In this document: positions 16,825 to 25,311 of the stretch, one piece after another
Layout of the letters: every line of letters begins with the position of its first letter
Position numbering within the stretch: position 1 is the stretch's first letter
Source: CAYSCZ01 sp964429655
GTDB lineage: Bacteria > Bacteroidota > Bacteroidia > Cytophagales > Cyclobacteriaceae
NCBI GenBank assembly: GCA_964429655.1
Contig: CAYSCZ010000015.1
Coordinates: forward strand, 1 to 55,806
Direction of reading: 5' to 3'
Length of the DNA stretch: 55,806 bases
Notes under the pieces: model-generated
The model's database searches: none
Told to the model about the DNA's origin: nothing
Seen by the model: only the letters and a program-made list of their open reading frames with translations
Program-made: the position numbers and the translations under genes

Positions 16825-17442
16825 TGAGGTACCCTCAATTTTAACCTGCGCCAGTTGATGGATCAGGTACTTTCTCCCTGAAGGGATTTCTTCGCAGACC
16901 ACCCTTGTCCGCTTTAACTGACCTTTTATAAAGGTTCTTTTATTGATCAAAAAGACTGTTCCGGGTTTAAGGTCTTTAATGGTAGTGACGTTACTTTGCT
17001 TTGCGTCATATTGTCCCAACAATTTCATCAACCGTGGGTCTGAACAGCTGGAGGCCGCCGGGTTTTTAAGATAATTACCCAGGGCTTGTAATATATCAGG
17101 TGGGAACACCAAACCATGAAGGATTGGATGCATAAGCGCTTTGAATTCTTTCTTCCATTCTTTGCCGTGAGGTTGCACTTTTCTGGTATATTTAATATTA
17201 GTTGTAAGATGGGCAACCTCGTGGATGTAGGTAATCAAAAAGGAATACTCATTGAGGTTGTTGTTTAAGGTGATGGTGTGTTGTTCTAGTGTGGGGCTGT
17301 AACGATAGTCTCCAAGTTTGGTTACCCGAGGGTTGACGATCTTTAACACAAATCTGTATCGGTGCCACAAGTCACGGCAATAAGTTACCGCGTTTAGCGG
17401 TAAAAATTCCTCAAGCTGCTGGTATTGGTCTTTTCTGATCAT
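16816..17442 (-). CDS. SprT-like zinc metalloprotease domain protein
   Basis: 208 aa with the zinc-protease motif HEVAH at 74-78 within FLITYIHEVAHLTTNIKY and a third ligand candidate in VQPHGKEWKKEF. The first 60 residues hold the LEQHTITLN-type strand typical of SprT-like proteins; the C-terminal part (FLINKRTFIKGQLKRTRVVC) lacks a clear zinc ribbon. SprT-like proteins are related to the DNA-protein crosslink protease SPRTN; the bacterial role is not settled. It is the third gene of the era-der-sprT leftward run, 17 bp after der. Confidence 0.85.
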   Translation of the reverse strand: MIRKDQYQQLEEFLPLNAVTYCRDLWHRYRFVLKIVNPRVTKLGDYRYSPTLEQHTITLNNNLNEYSFLITYIHEVAHLTTNIKYTRKVQPHGKEWKKEFKALMHPILHGLVFPPDILQALGNYLKNPAASSCSDPRLMKLLGQYDAKQSNVTTIKDLKPGTVFLINKRTFIKGQLKRTRVVCEEIPSGRKYLIHQLAQVKIEGTSSN

Positions 17443-17459
17443 CTGTATGTTAGGGGAGC

Positions 17460-18770
17460 TTACTTTTTCCTGAAGACCAGTTTGATGGGCACGCCTTTAA
17501 AGTCAAAATAGTGCCTGATCTTATTGCTGAGAAATCGCTCATAAGGTGCTTTGATGTACTGGGGCAAGTTGCAGAAAAACGCGAAAGTAGGTGTATGGGT
17601 TGGTAGCTGGGTGATGTACTTGATCTTGATATATTTTCCTTTTAATGCCGGCGGCGGGTATTTTTCAATCTCCGGCAATAACTGTTCATTTAGTTCTGAG
17701 GTAGGTATTTTTTTTATCCGGTTCTTATAGATTTCCAATGTCAGCTCAATCGCCTGGTAGATCCTTTGTTTGGTAAGGATGGAAGTGAAAATGACAGGTA
17801 TGTAATTTAAAAGTCCGAATTTTTCAAAGATGGTTTTTCTGTATTGGTCATGGGTTTTGGTTTCTTTTTTGATGAGGTCCCATTTGTTGACCATCAACAT
17901 AACGCCTTTTTTATATCTTACTGCTAAAGAGATAATATTCTGGTCCTGTGATTCCAATCCATGCTCTGCATCGATCATCACTATGCATACATCACTGTCT
18001 TGCAGCGCTTTGGTAGCTCTTATTACCGAATAAAATTCAATATCTTCTTTAATTCTGCTTTTACGGCGTATTCCCGCAGTGTCCACAAGGATGAAGTCCT
18101 TACCGAACAACTTATACCTGGAATTTATAGAATCGCGGGTCGTGCCGGCAATATCGGTTACGATACTTCTTTCTTCGCCTAACAATGCATTGATAAAGGA
18201 TGATTTACCAACATTTGGTCTGCCCAGGATAGCGATTTTAGGGATACCCCTATCAGGATCTTCGTTTCCCTCCACCTCAAACATCTCTACCACCTTATCC
18301 AACAATTCGCCGGTTCCTGAACCTGTCATTGAGGAGATGCTGAATATTTCAGAATCCATGCCCATGGCATAAAACTCACCGGCCATGTAAGACTTTTCAG
18401 TAGTATCGGCTTTGTTGGCCACCACAAAAACCGGTTTTTTAAGTTCCCTGAGGATATTGGCAAAATCTTTATCAAGGTCAGTGAGGCCATCATGGCAATC
18501 TACTAAAAATAAAATCACGCTGGCCTCATTTAGTGCGAACTTAACTTGTTGCCTTATCGCTTCTTCAAAAATATCCTCCGATCCGGAGACATAACCTCCG
18601 GTATCAATAACCGTAAAAAACTTACCATTCCATTCGCCATAGCCATAATGGCGGTCGCGGGTAACGCCGCTTACATTGTCCATTATAGCCTGTCTTTTCT
18701 CTACCAGGCGATTAAATAAGGTTGATTTCCCTACGTTGGGTCGCCCCACTATAGCAACTACATTCCCCAT
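17460..18770 (-). CDS. der: Ribosome biogenesis GTPase Der (EngA)
   Basis: 436 aa with two tandem G domains. First P-loop GRPNVGKSTLFN, DTGGYVSG (G3), NKADT (G4); second P-loop GRPNVGKSSFIN, DTAGIRRKS and NKWDL. A KH-like domain follows at the C-terminus (PPPALKGKYIKIKYITQ). Der is an essential 50S assembly factor. It begins 9 bp after the era stop codon. Confidence 0.97.
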   Translation of the reverse strand: MGNVVAIVGRPNVGKSTLFNRLVEKRQAIMDNVSGVTRDRHYGYGEWNGKFFTVIDTGGYVSGSEDIFEEAIRQQVKFALNEASVILFLVDCHDGLTDLDKDFANILRELKKPVFVVANKADTTEKSYMAGEFYAMGMDSEIFSISSMTGSGTGELLDKVVEMFEVEGNEDPDRGIPKIAILGRPNVGKSSFINALLGEERSIVTDIAGTTRDSINSRYKLFGKDFILVDTAGIRRKSRIKEDIEFYSVIRATKALQDSDVCIVMIDAEHGLESQDQNIISLAVRYKKGVMLMVNKWDLIKKETKTHDQYRKTIFEKFGLLNYIPVIFTSILTKQRIYQAIELTLEIYKNRIKKIPTSELNEQLLPEIEKYPPPALKGKYIKIKYITQLPTHTPTFAFFCNLPQYIKAPYERFLSNKIRHYFDFKGVPIKLVFRKK

Positions 18771-18779
18771 ACTTCAAAA

Positions 18780-19682
18780 CTACTGCTGATAACCAAATTT
18801 CTTCAATTTACTTTCTTTTTTTCTCCAGTCTGCTTCTACTTTAACGTGAGTTTCCAGGAAAACCTTTTTATCGAAGAATGTCTCCATATCCATGCGGGCT
18901 TCTTGTCCTACTTTTTTTAGGGCGCTGCCCCCTTTACCGATGATTATGCCTTTCTGGCTTTGTCGCTCCACATATATCTCCGCTCTAATGCTGATAAGGT
19001 TCTCCCCTTCCTCAAAATCAGTGATTACCACCTCGCAGCTATATGGTATTTCTTCTTCGTAATTCAGGAAAATTTTTTCCCTAATGATCTCAGCAGCGAA
19101 AAACCGCTCAGCTTTATCTGTCAGGGAATCTTTAGGGAAGTACGCCGGGTGGTTTGGCAGCAAAGTAAGTATTTCATCAAAAAGTAGGTCAGTGTTCGTG
19201 TTTTCTATTGCGGAGGTTGGTATGATCTTAATCTCAGGGACCAGCTCTTTCCAATAAAGCGTTTTGTCATGTAATTGTGATCCTTTGGATTGATCCATCT
19301 TATTGATCACCAGCAGTTTAGGCATTGGGGCATTGATTATTTTTTCGGTTACCTCGGAGACTATCATTTTTTCTTTAAGTTCTACCACCCAAAGGATGAG
19401 GTCGGCATCATCAATGGCTGTGTTAACATAACTGAGCATAGACTCCTGCAATTTGTAGGCAGGGTTAAGGTATCCGGGAGTGTCGGAATAGACCATTTGA
19501 TAATTCTCCCCTGAGATTATTCCAAATAACCGGTGTCTGGTGGTTTGAGCTTTTGAAGTGATGATGGACAACTTTTCCCCAACTAAGCTGTTCATAAGGG
19601 TTGACTTACCGACATTGGGTCTGCCAATAATTGAAATAAACCCGGCTTTATGGTTCACAGCTTCTTCCATCATAAGTTTCAA
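18780..19682 (-). CDS. era: GTPase Era
   Basis: 300 aa: G domain with GRPNVGKSTLMN near residue 20, effector region KAQTTRHR, G3 DTPGYLNP, G4 NKMDQS, then a KH domain with GIIIGKGGSALKKVGQEARMD (split after KKVG). Era binds the 3' end of 16S rRNA in 30S maturation. The true start may be the fourth or fifth residue (MMEEAVNHKAGF), which matches the family better than the extra MKL. A minus-strand -7 element TATCTTTG lies just upstream. Confidence 0.96.
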   Translation of the reverse strand: MKLMMEEAVNHKAGFISIIGRPNVGKSTLMNSLVGEKLSIITSKAQTTRHRLFGIISGENYQMVYSDTPGYLNPAYKLQESMLSYVNTAIDDADLILWVVELKEKMIVSEVTEKIINAPMPKLLVINKMDQSKGSQLHDKTLYWKELVPEIKIIPTSAIENTNTDLLFDEILTLLPNHPAYFPKDSLTDKAERFFAAEIIREKIFLNYEEEIPYSCEVVITDFEEGENLISIRAEIYVERQSQKGIIIGKGGSALKKVGQEARMDMETFFDKKVFLETHVKVEADWRKKESKLKKFGYQQ

Positions 19683-19701
19683 AAAAATGAAGATTTTTTT
19701 T

Positions 19702-19709
19702 CAAAGATA
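19702..19709 (-). promoter_or_regulatory. -7 element for the era-der-sprT operon
   Basis: Minus strand TATCTTTG fits TAnnTTTG. The predicted start site near 19695 gives a short leader of about 13-25 nt before Era's possible start codons. No TTG at the usual -33 spacing was found. Confidence 0.4.
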
Positions 19710-19985
19710 GTGGTATGTCCTCTAAAGGATGTTAGAACCTCTAGTGAAAGTAATTTATTAATTATTGCTTATTCAAATCGTATGTTTTTTTATCTATCCC
19801 CGTGGTTCAAATTTTTCAGGTAACGACCGAAGGTTTATTATTATGAAATGAAGGTGTATATCAGTGAGCCTTCGGGTTTGGATAAAAATAATGTAAATTA
19901 ATCTAAGAAAATTCGTATAGGAGATCAGATACTGTTTACGTTTAGGAAAGAGGACGCTTGCTGGGCGTCCTTTTTTTGTTAAATC
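19710..19985. other. Gene-free stretch ending in an orphan terminator
   Basis: About 275 bp between the divergent era operon and tRNA-Met. No protein-like frame longer than a 16-codon frame starting near 19847 was found. It ends with a clear plus-strand terminator at 19951-19977, although no plus-strand gene lies upstream, so an unannotated short transcript is possible. Confidence 0.35.
19951..19977 (+). terminator. Rho-independent terminator with no annotated gene upstream
   Basis: Stem GGACGC / GCGTCC with loop TTGCTGG followed by seven T. It separates the upstream region from the tRNA-Met promoter immediately after it. Confidence 0.75.
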
Positions 19986-20016
19986 TTTGTGAATAATGAA
20001 TTAAGTTTTAACTTTG
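19986..20016 (+). promoter_or_regulatory. Promoter of the initiator tRNA gene
   Basis: TTTG at 19986-19989, 19 nt, then TAACTTTG at 20009-20016: a full match to the Bacteroidota sigma-A promoter form. Transcription should start near 20023, 7 nt before the mature tRNA. Confidence 0.75.
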
Positions 20017-20029
20017 CCACCCATTACAT

Positions 20030-20099
<70 letters not shown>

Positions 20100-20102
<3 letters not shown>

Positions 20103-21149
20103 CACATTTTTTCCCTCTTGGAGCATCTGAGAGGGTTTTTTTATTGATGTATATAGTTTATGTTCTTCATTCGAAGAGGTATGATAAAATTTATATTGGC
20201 TACACTTCAAATCTTCAGGATAGAATTCCTCATAAGTAAAGCATGACACCACACCTGGCACATCGATGACTGACATTTCATATTCCATCAGGTCCTCTAC
20301 GATGAACCGATAAATCTCTTCATCAGGAACGTTATAAAGTACATCCAGCGATATGTTGTTTTCATTGAGCAGCTGGTATGCTTTTTCCAGGTGTATTGCC
20401 AGGTTTTCTTCTTCGATTGATTGGGGATCAGGGAATACAGGGTTGCCCAGTATTTCGCCAACCTTTCTAAATTCTTTTTCTTCAGCAGCCTTGTTAAAAG
20501 CTTTTATGTAGTCAAGGAAATCAGCCTCCTGCCTGGCTGATAGTTTATCCGGATCAGTGAAAAACTTCGCACCTGTTTCTGCCTGTAATTTGAGTTTTCT
20601 CACTTCATTTTGAAAGCGGGGAGGGTTTTCTTTTGAGTCATCCATGATGGAATAAAGTGTATTTGTTTTTGAATTTAAATAGCGTTCTTTGAGTTTATTG
20701 GCTTTGGCAGTGATCAGGTTGAAATTGGTCTGAATTTCTTCTTGTGTAAACCCTTCCAATGTCATTTCATACATTGCATGGCAAACTATTTCTATGTTAT
20801 CCCACTCCTCAAAAGCATCCCTGCCTATCTCCATCATGAGCCATTCTTCCCAGGCTAAAAATTCGATTGCTACCCCTTTGGTAGGTGCTGAGTCCGGTAG
20901 AGTGTAATCCACACCATAGACTTGCGCAAGGTTTGTTTCCACACCATCTTCCCAGTGCCTTTCTATTTCAAGGGTAATGGGGCTTTCTTTCGGGTGTAGC
21001 GTTTTGAGCTATTGAAATACATGATCGTAAGCAGCAAGGTTCGGTTTTTCATCGGGGTAAAGATCCAAAAATATGGGCTCGACTTGTGGCCATTGATGTG
21101 CATGGATGAGGGTATTAAGGTTCAATTGTTCATATTGTTTTGCATTCAT
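20100..21149 (-). pseudogene. Amber-interrupted hypothetical gene, 3' end fused to a GIY-YIG remnant
   Basis: An ATG at 21149 opens a good protein frame (MNAKQYEQLNLNTLIHAH, then WPQVEPIFLDLYPDEKP) that meets an in-frame TAG at codon 47 (21011-21009) and continues in the same frame without a gap (LKTLHPKESPITLEIERHWE) for another ~280 codons. The N-terminal half resembles an uncharacterised Bacteroidota family (possibly DUF6557; weak recognition), followed by a helical acidic region (SARQEADFLDYIKAFNKA, EEENLAIHLEKAYQLLNE). Sensible sequence ends around 20232; the last ~45 codons are antisense of the GIY-YIG remnant. So the gene has both a nonsense codon and a lost 3' end. A GTG at 20942 could still start a shortened product. 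Confidence 0.65.
20147..20239 (+). pseudogene. Truncated GIY-YIG endonuclease-domain remnant
   Basis: Thirty codons remain: MYIVYVLHSKRYDKIYIGYT then SNLQDRI, the unmistakable N-terminus of a short UvrC-type GIY-YIG protein (here IVY and YIG). Family members are about 80-100 aa; homology stops near 20230 and the frame closes at a TAA a few codons later. The missing part has been replaced by DNA belonging to the minus-strand gene that follows, which marks a deletion junction. The Arg and Glu catalytic residues further downstream are lost, so the product would be inactive. Confidence 0.75.
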
Positions 21150-21170
21150 GGTTTTCAACAACCAATGAAG

Positions 21171-21307
21171 TTAAGCATCCCACTTGAGCTTTTCAAATTC
21201 TTCTTTCATTGCGGGCCGTTTTTTGTACGTTTCCAGCAGCAGTCCTTCAGTTCTTTGGCCACTGCTTTACCGCCTTTTAGTTTGCTTACGTAGATTTTCC
21301 CGTACAG
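21171..21307 (-). pseudogene. Frameshifted coding fragment
   Basis: Directly after the TGA of the next gene upstream, and in the same frame, comes LYGKIYVSKLKGGKAVAKEL; the sense then moves by a frameshift to LLLETYKKRPAMKEEFEKLK and ends WDA followed by TAA at 21171. The two halves together read as a Lys-rich helical C-terminus of one protein. Whether it once belonged to the 184-aa protein or to a separate gene is unclear. No family recognised. Confidence 0.4.
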
Positions 21308-21862
21308 TCATAGTTCATTCGGTAAGTCGTATACAAAATCATTAGAACCGGATGCCGATTTAATTCTTATCAGGTACTTGTCCACTGTTGGTTTGAAATC
21401 CAGTAGGTAATCTTCATGCAGTTTATTACGAAGGATAGAAATAAGTCGTTTGAGTGTCTGGGCCACTGTCAGGTCATATTTTCTCCAGCATGTGCCTAGC
21501 CTGGCCGGATTACCGTTATCCTCAAAAACAGCATCAAGTATGACGGTAAGCAACCCGACTTCTTTTTCCGGGCGTTTGTCCACTTTCGTAAAATCATTGA
21601 TGACTTTCTTAGCTGCTCCAATGGCTTTGGCAACAGCCAGTTCGTCTGATTTGGCGCGATAGGGGACGAAGAGGGTTTCTTTTACCTTCTCCTCGAAATT
21701 GGCAAACCGCTCATCCAGTTTTTCACTTGTAGCCAGGTGCTTAAAGTAAAGTTGCTCAACCAGAATTTTATCCTTTTTCAGCAGTTGGTAGAGGAGTTTT
21801 TTCTGTTGTTTGGCTGTGAGGCTTTCCAGGTATGGCTCCAGGTCAGTGATCGTTATTTCCAT
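21308..21862 (-). CDS. Hypothetical protein, 184 aa
   Basis: Starts at MEITITDLEPYLESLTAKQQ; in-frame codons further upstream are antisense-like within hipA and are not counted. The protein is mostly helical and basic (QQKKLLYQLLKKDKILVEQL; KLDERFANFEEKVKETL), with a second helical block (LTVILDAVFEDNGNPARLGT; AQTLKRLISILRNKLHEDYL). No known domain is recognised. It lies 26 bp downstream of hipA on the same strand and may belong to the same transcript. Its end is followed by the frameshifted fragment, so its C-terminus may be truncated. Confidence 0.6.
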   Translation of the reverse strand: MEITITDLEPYLESLTAKQQKKLLYQLLKKDKILVEQLYFKHLATSEKLDERFANFEEKVKETLFVPYRAKSDELAVAKAIGAAKKVINDFTKVDKRPEKEVGLLTVILDAVFEDNGNPARLGTCWRKYDLTVAQTLKRLISILRNKLHEDYLLDFKPTVDKYLIRIKSASGSNDFVYDLPNEL

Positions 21863-21888
21863 AGGATCAAAAATATAAATAGTAAGGT

Positions 21889-23139
21889 TTAATATCGAAA
21901 TGCAGCCTCCATTAGCTGCTGTTCCTGCCGGGGTATTCCTATTTCCTGTGCTATGGTTTTCCATTGGCTTACCGAACTTTTCACCTCCTCAATGATTGAT
22001 TCCATTTGTGGGTTTGTAAGCTGAAAATACTGACCCATACTTCTGGCCAGGTCAAAATCCAGTGCATTATTAGCTGCGTCTATGGTTAGGGAAAGACCAT
22101 CTTTGTCAATAGAGGGGTTGATGTCATAGGCCGGAGACAGCCGCCAGCCACCATCTTCCAAAATAAAGCCATGGTTTCTTAAATGATCGTCCGTATTGGA
22201 AATGGCGATATGAAAGACGATCCTGCGCCACAACTCTTTAAGATCAGCTTCATTGTTTGCCCCGGAGAACTGAATGAATTCGGCCAGTTCCAGGTAGCTG
22301 GCAGGATTGTCCCGAATGGTATCCTCGTTGTTACCCGTCATGGTCATAGCAGAAGCAAAATGAATTCTTTCCTGGTTCAATCGATCAAATCGCCTGGTGA
22401 AAAAAGTATGGTGGTTTCCCAGTACCTTTTCTACTTTTGATCCTGTCATCTGGATACCGGCTTCAAGTGCTAATTTGTAGGCCAGATATTCCCACAATCC
22501 TTTATCGATGGCATCATTTTTAGATGGAAACTTGGCTATCCATGGGTGCCCATCGACATCAAGAATGTTAGCTTTAGGCCTGGCACCACCCAGCGAAGAG
22601 CCAGGAGCCATAAGAATAGCCAACCATTTTTTTATTTCGTTATTGTTCGACCCTGCTTCCAACTGACTTGCTCCATACTGCAATTCCCGGATGGATGACC
22701 AGGGTGGAGTAGGGTACTCTTCATTGTCATCTAAGAAAGGACCACTTGGGTTTAACTTAAATCTTAAGGCCCCCATTCTGCTTGGATCATAAACCCCTAA
22801 TAGGAAATCAATATCGTATAAAGTTGCAGCTGTCTTTTCTTCCTCATTTGCTTTCTGGGCAGCACGCCTTTTCATGAGTGTGCGGCCCCAGTTATCAGGC
22901 ATTGAATCCAGGAAAACACCAAAGTTTTCTTTATTGAACGGAAATTGTGGGCCCTGAAACCATTGAATGTCCGGATCCAGTAAAAATTGTGCTTCAGAAT
23001 TGATCCAGTTGGTGTCGTATTCAAAGCTGAATGATTTCCTGCCTTTCCCCCGGTGTGCTGAAAGTACCCCAATGAGTTTTGGATCAGGCATGCCAGCCCA
23101 ATGGGCATATACGAATAGGTCAGTTTTCTCAGTCTTCAT
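21889..23139 (-). CDS. hipA: HipA-family toxin kinase
   Basis: 416 aa from MKTEKTDLFVYAHWAG. The N-subdomain has GVLSAHRGKGRKSFSFEYD; SSLGGARPKANI is the Gly-rich loop with the conserved Lys; the catalytic loop SNTDDHLRNHGF gives D317 as catalytic base and N322 as a metal ligand, followed by LSPAYDINPS. HipA proteins are Ser/Thr kinases; the E. coli enzyme phosphorylates glutamyl-tRNA synthetase and causes persistence. The start is 1 bp after the hipB stop codon; the longer frame starting inside hipB is rejected. All key motifs are intact, so the toxin should be active. Confidence 0.92.
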   Translation of the reverse strand: MKTEKTDLFVYAHWAGMPDPKLIGVLSAHRGKGRKSFSFEYDTNWINSEAQFLLDPDIQWFQGPQFPFNKENFGVFLDSMPDNWGRTLMKRRAAQKANEEEKTAATLYDIDFLLGVYDPSRMGALRFKLNPSGPFLDDNEEYPTPPWSSIRELQYGASQLEAGSNNNEIKKWLAILMAPGSSLGGARPKANILDVDGHPWIAKFPSKNDAIDKGLWEYLAYKLALEAGIQMTGSKVEKVLGNHHTFFTRRFDRLNQERIHFASAMTMTGNNEDTIRDNPASYLELAEFIQFSGANNEADLKELWRRIVFHIAISNTDDHLRNHGFILEDGGWRLSPAYDINPSIDKDGLSLTIDAANNALDFDLARSMGQYFQLTNPQMESIIEEVKSSVSQWKTIAQEIGIPRQEQQLMEAAFRY

Positions 23140-23140
23140 G

Positions 23141-23458
23141 TTATTTGCCTGCCTGCCGGGAAGCACGGCTTCCAAGCAGTTTTAAATCTTGCAGCTTTCT
23201 TCCCAGTTCATCATCAGCTGCCAATTTTAGAAAATCCTCATGAAGCCCAAGCACTCTGAGTACATTAAATACAGCTCCGATGGAAACACTTGACCTGCCC
23301 TTTTCCATAAGGTACAAGGTATTCCTGGCTATACCCGCTCGCTCTGATACCTGGACTGCTGTGAGCTTACGTCTTTTCCTTGCCAGTTTAATATTCTCCC
23401 CGAATTGCTCCAGTATTTTTTGATGTTTAGGGAACAGTATTTGCTTCTTGGCTTTCAA
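23141..23458 (-). CDS. hipB: HipB-like antitoxin, HTH_XRE
   Basis: 105 aa with a Cro/CI-type helix-turn-helix at about 18-72 (GENIKLARKRRKLTAVQVSE, RAGIARNTLYLMEKGRSSVS). The C-terminal tail is short and basic, as in HipB proteins whose tails are protease targets. Upstream gene of the hipBA pair and expected autorepressor. A minus-strand TATTTTTG at 23477-23484 fits the -7 consensus and would start transcription about 12 bp before the ATG. Confidence 0.9.
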   Translation of the reverse strand: MKAKKQILFPKHQKILEQFGENIKLARKRRKLTAVQVSERAGIARNTLYLMEKGRSSVSIGAVFNVLRVLGLHEDFLKLAADDELGRKLQDLKLLGSRASRQAGK

Positions 23459-23764
23459 TATAAACTATATTTAGTACAAAAATATTTAAAATGTATGTAA
23501 AATAGTGTCTTAACCCCTTATAAACTGAACTCAGGTTTACAGCATTTACTGGCAATATTAGAACCATTCTTTTTACTAAAACCACTGATAAACAGATTAG
23601 ATTTTAGGATTTTTTTTATTGTCCCACTTTGAGTCCGAACCAACATTGCTATCTAATGAGGGATGTAAAAAATCACTCAAAAAATATGTGGCTCCCGATT
23701 AAGAAAGCTTACAATAGCTTATTCTATCTAGTTAAAACAAGCGAATTAATTATAAATTTTTTAT
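23459..23764. other. Intergenic region between hipBA and the arabinan locus
   Basis: About 300 bp, AT-rich, holding the divergent promoters of hipB (minus, -7 element at 23477-23484) and of the GH43 gene. No protein-like frame and no RNA gene was recognised. Confidence 0.4.
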
Positions 23765-23783
23765 AATTGTATTAATTACAATT
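23765..23783. promoter_or_regulatory. Predicted AraR operator 1
   Basis: AATTGTA-TTAAT-TACAATT: 7-bp perfect inverted arms around 5 bp. It ends 13 bp before the GH43 ATG, so a bound protein would overlap the transcript start or leader. The same TTGTA-N5-TACAA core recurs before the sulfatase gene at 26203 and before susC. Confidence 0.65.
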
Positions 23784-23796
23784 AAATTGAGTTAAT

Positions 23797-25311
23797 ATGT
23801 TTTCTTATCGCAAACTCCTTGCTTTAATTCTGGTCACATTAGCCGTAGGTTGTTCTGATGATGAAGATATTGAAATCATTGATGATCGGGGGCCGCAGCC
23901 AGATCCTGATCCGGTATTGACAAGGAAGGATACAACCACACTTGATGACGGCCCAATTGATTTCTCGCAATTTTCGGATACTTATTCAGAATTGGCTTCT
24001 GAAGCACAGGCATATAACTGGCGTCATTACAATGTACATGACCCATCTATAATTGATGACGGAGAGTTTGTTTATTGCTACAGTACAGATGTGGCATTTG
24101 GACATGTAGTACGACCAGGGTTGCAGATAAGGCGAAGTATTAATCTGGTGGAGTGGGAGTTTGTAGGATGGGTTTTCAATAACATCCCCAGTGCTGGAGC
24201 TGCACACATTATTCAAAATGGGGGCACACCCAATAATGGTCTTTGGGCACCATATGTAATGAAGGTTGGTAATGAATACAGGGTATATTACTCATTGGCT
24301 TCTAACGTGGGCCGGTTGAGCGCTCTTGGGCTTGGTGTTTCAAATCACCCTGCTGGTCCATTTACGGAAAGGGGTGTAGTAGTAATTTCAGTAGGTGACA
24401 ATAACTCACATACCAATGCTATAGATCCATCGGTAATAATCGACAAAGAAGGTCGGTATTGGATGTATTACGGATCCTCATGGGATGGTATTTATGTGAT
24501 AGAGCTGGATCCGGAAACAGGTTTGGCACTTGTACCCGGAGATAAAGGTGTGCGAATAGCCCACCGAGGATTTACCGGTAATACCATAAATGGCAATATT
24601 GAAGGTCCGGAAGTTATCTATAATCCTGAGTTTGATATGTATTATCTTTTCATTGCATATGATTGGCTTGAAACAAAATATAATGTGCGTGTCGGTAGAT
24701 CCCCCAATCCTAATGAGCCTTTTCTGGATATCACAGGACAGGATATGAATCAGTTTGAGGATGATTTGCCCATGATTCTTGCACCGTACAGATTTCAGGG
24801 GCATTCTGGTTGGCAAGGAGTATCACATCCTGCCGTATTTGAAAAGAACGATGAATATTATATGGCCCACCAAGGTAGGCCGGGGATAAATGAATTTTTC
24901 ATGATATTACATGTAAGACAAATTCATTGGACAGAGGATGGTTGGCCTATGGTGGCGCCACAACGTTTTGCGGATGAAGAAGAAACAATAGTTGATGGTT
25001 CTGAAATAGTGGGGACCTGGGAGCAAATAACTTTTGGATATACGGTAGTTCCAGGCTTTGCAGAAAAGCAGGTTAATCCCGGCTTTCAAAATGCTGTACT
25101 GATTACGGTCAATGAAGATGGCACGGTAGGTGATGATGGTAGTAGCACCTGGGAATATGAAGCACCGTGGTTAACAATAACAAACAGCAATGGCGAAAGC
25201 CGCCTTTATGTTGAAAGAGGCCGAGATTGGGAAAATGAAGTAGCCTCTACCATATTATTTACAGGCTTCAACACTTCACACACAACAATCTGGGGTAAAA
25301 AAATTAATTAA
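23797..25311 (+). CDS. GH43 endo-alpha-1,5-L-arabinanase, lipoprotein
   Basis: 504 aa. Lipobox LAVGC with acylated C19 and a following acidic stretch (SDDEDIEIIDD), a pattern consistent with surface export of a Bacteroidota lipoprotein. The five-bladed GH43 domain (about 75-395) has the three catalytic acids: base D82 (NVHDPS), D210 (NAIDPS) and acid E269 (IEGPEV), plus the Gly-rich end strand QGVSHPAV. The C-terminal ~100 residues (IVGTWEQITFGY to TIWGKKIN) form the beta-barrel domain seen in two-domain arabinanases. It should cut internal bonds of arabinan at the cell surface. It is transcribed alone behind operator 1 and overlaps the convergent regulator gene by 4 bp. Confidence 0.88.
   Translation: MFSYRKLLALILVTLAVGCSDDEDIEIIDDRGPQPDPDPVLTRKDTTTLDDGPIDFSQFSDTYSELASEAQAYNWRHYNVHDPSIIDDGEFVYCYSTDVAFGHVVRPGLQIRRSINLVEWEFVGWVFNNIPSAGAAHIIQNGGTPNNGLWAPYVMKVGNEYRVYYSLASNVGRLSALGLGVSNHPAGPFTERGVVVISVGDNNSHTNAIDPSVIIDKEGRYWMYYGSSWDGIYVIELDPETGLALVPGDKGVRIAHRGFTGNTINGNIEGPEVIYNPEFDMYYLFIAYDWLETKYNVRVGRSPNPNEPFLDITGQDMNQFEDDLPMILAPYRFQGHSGWQGVSHPAVFEKNDEYYMAHQGRPGINEFFMILHVRQIHWTEDGWPMVAPQRFADEEETIVDGSEIVGTWEQITFGYTVVPGFAEKQVNPGFQNAVLITVNEDGTVGDDGSSTWEYEAPWLTITNSNGESRLYVERGRDWENEVASTILFTGFNTSHTTIWGKKIN

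Noticed and set aside
22872..23185. Extended hipA start inside hipB
   Set aside because: The longer frame would overlap the hipB coding end and adds 12 residues without homology; the ATG 1 bp after the hipB stop fits the usual hipBA layout.
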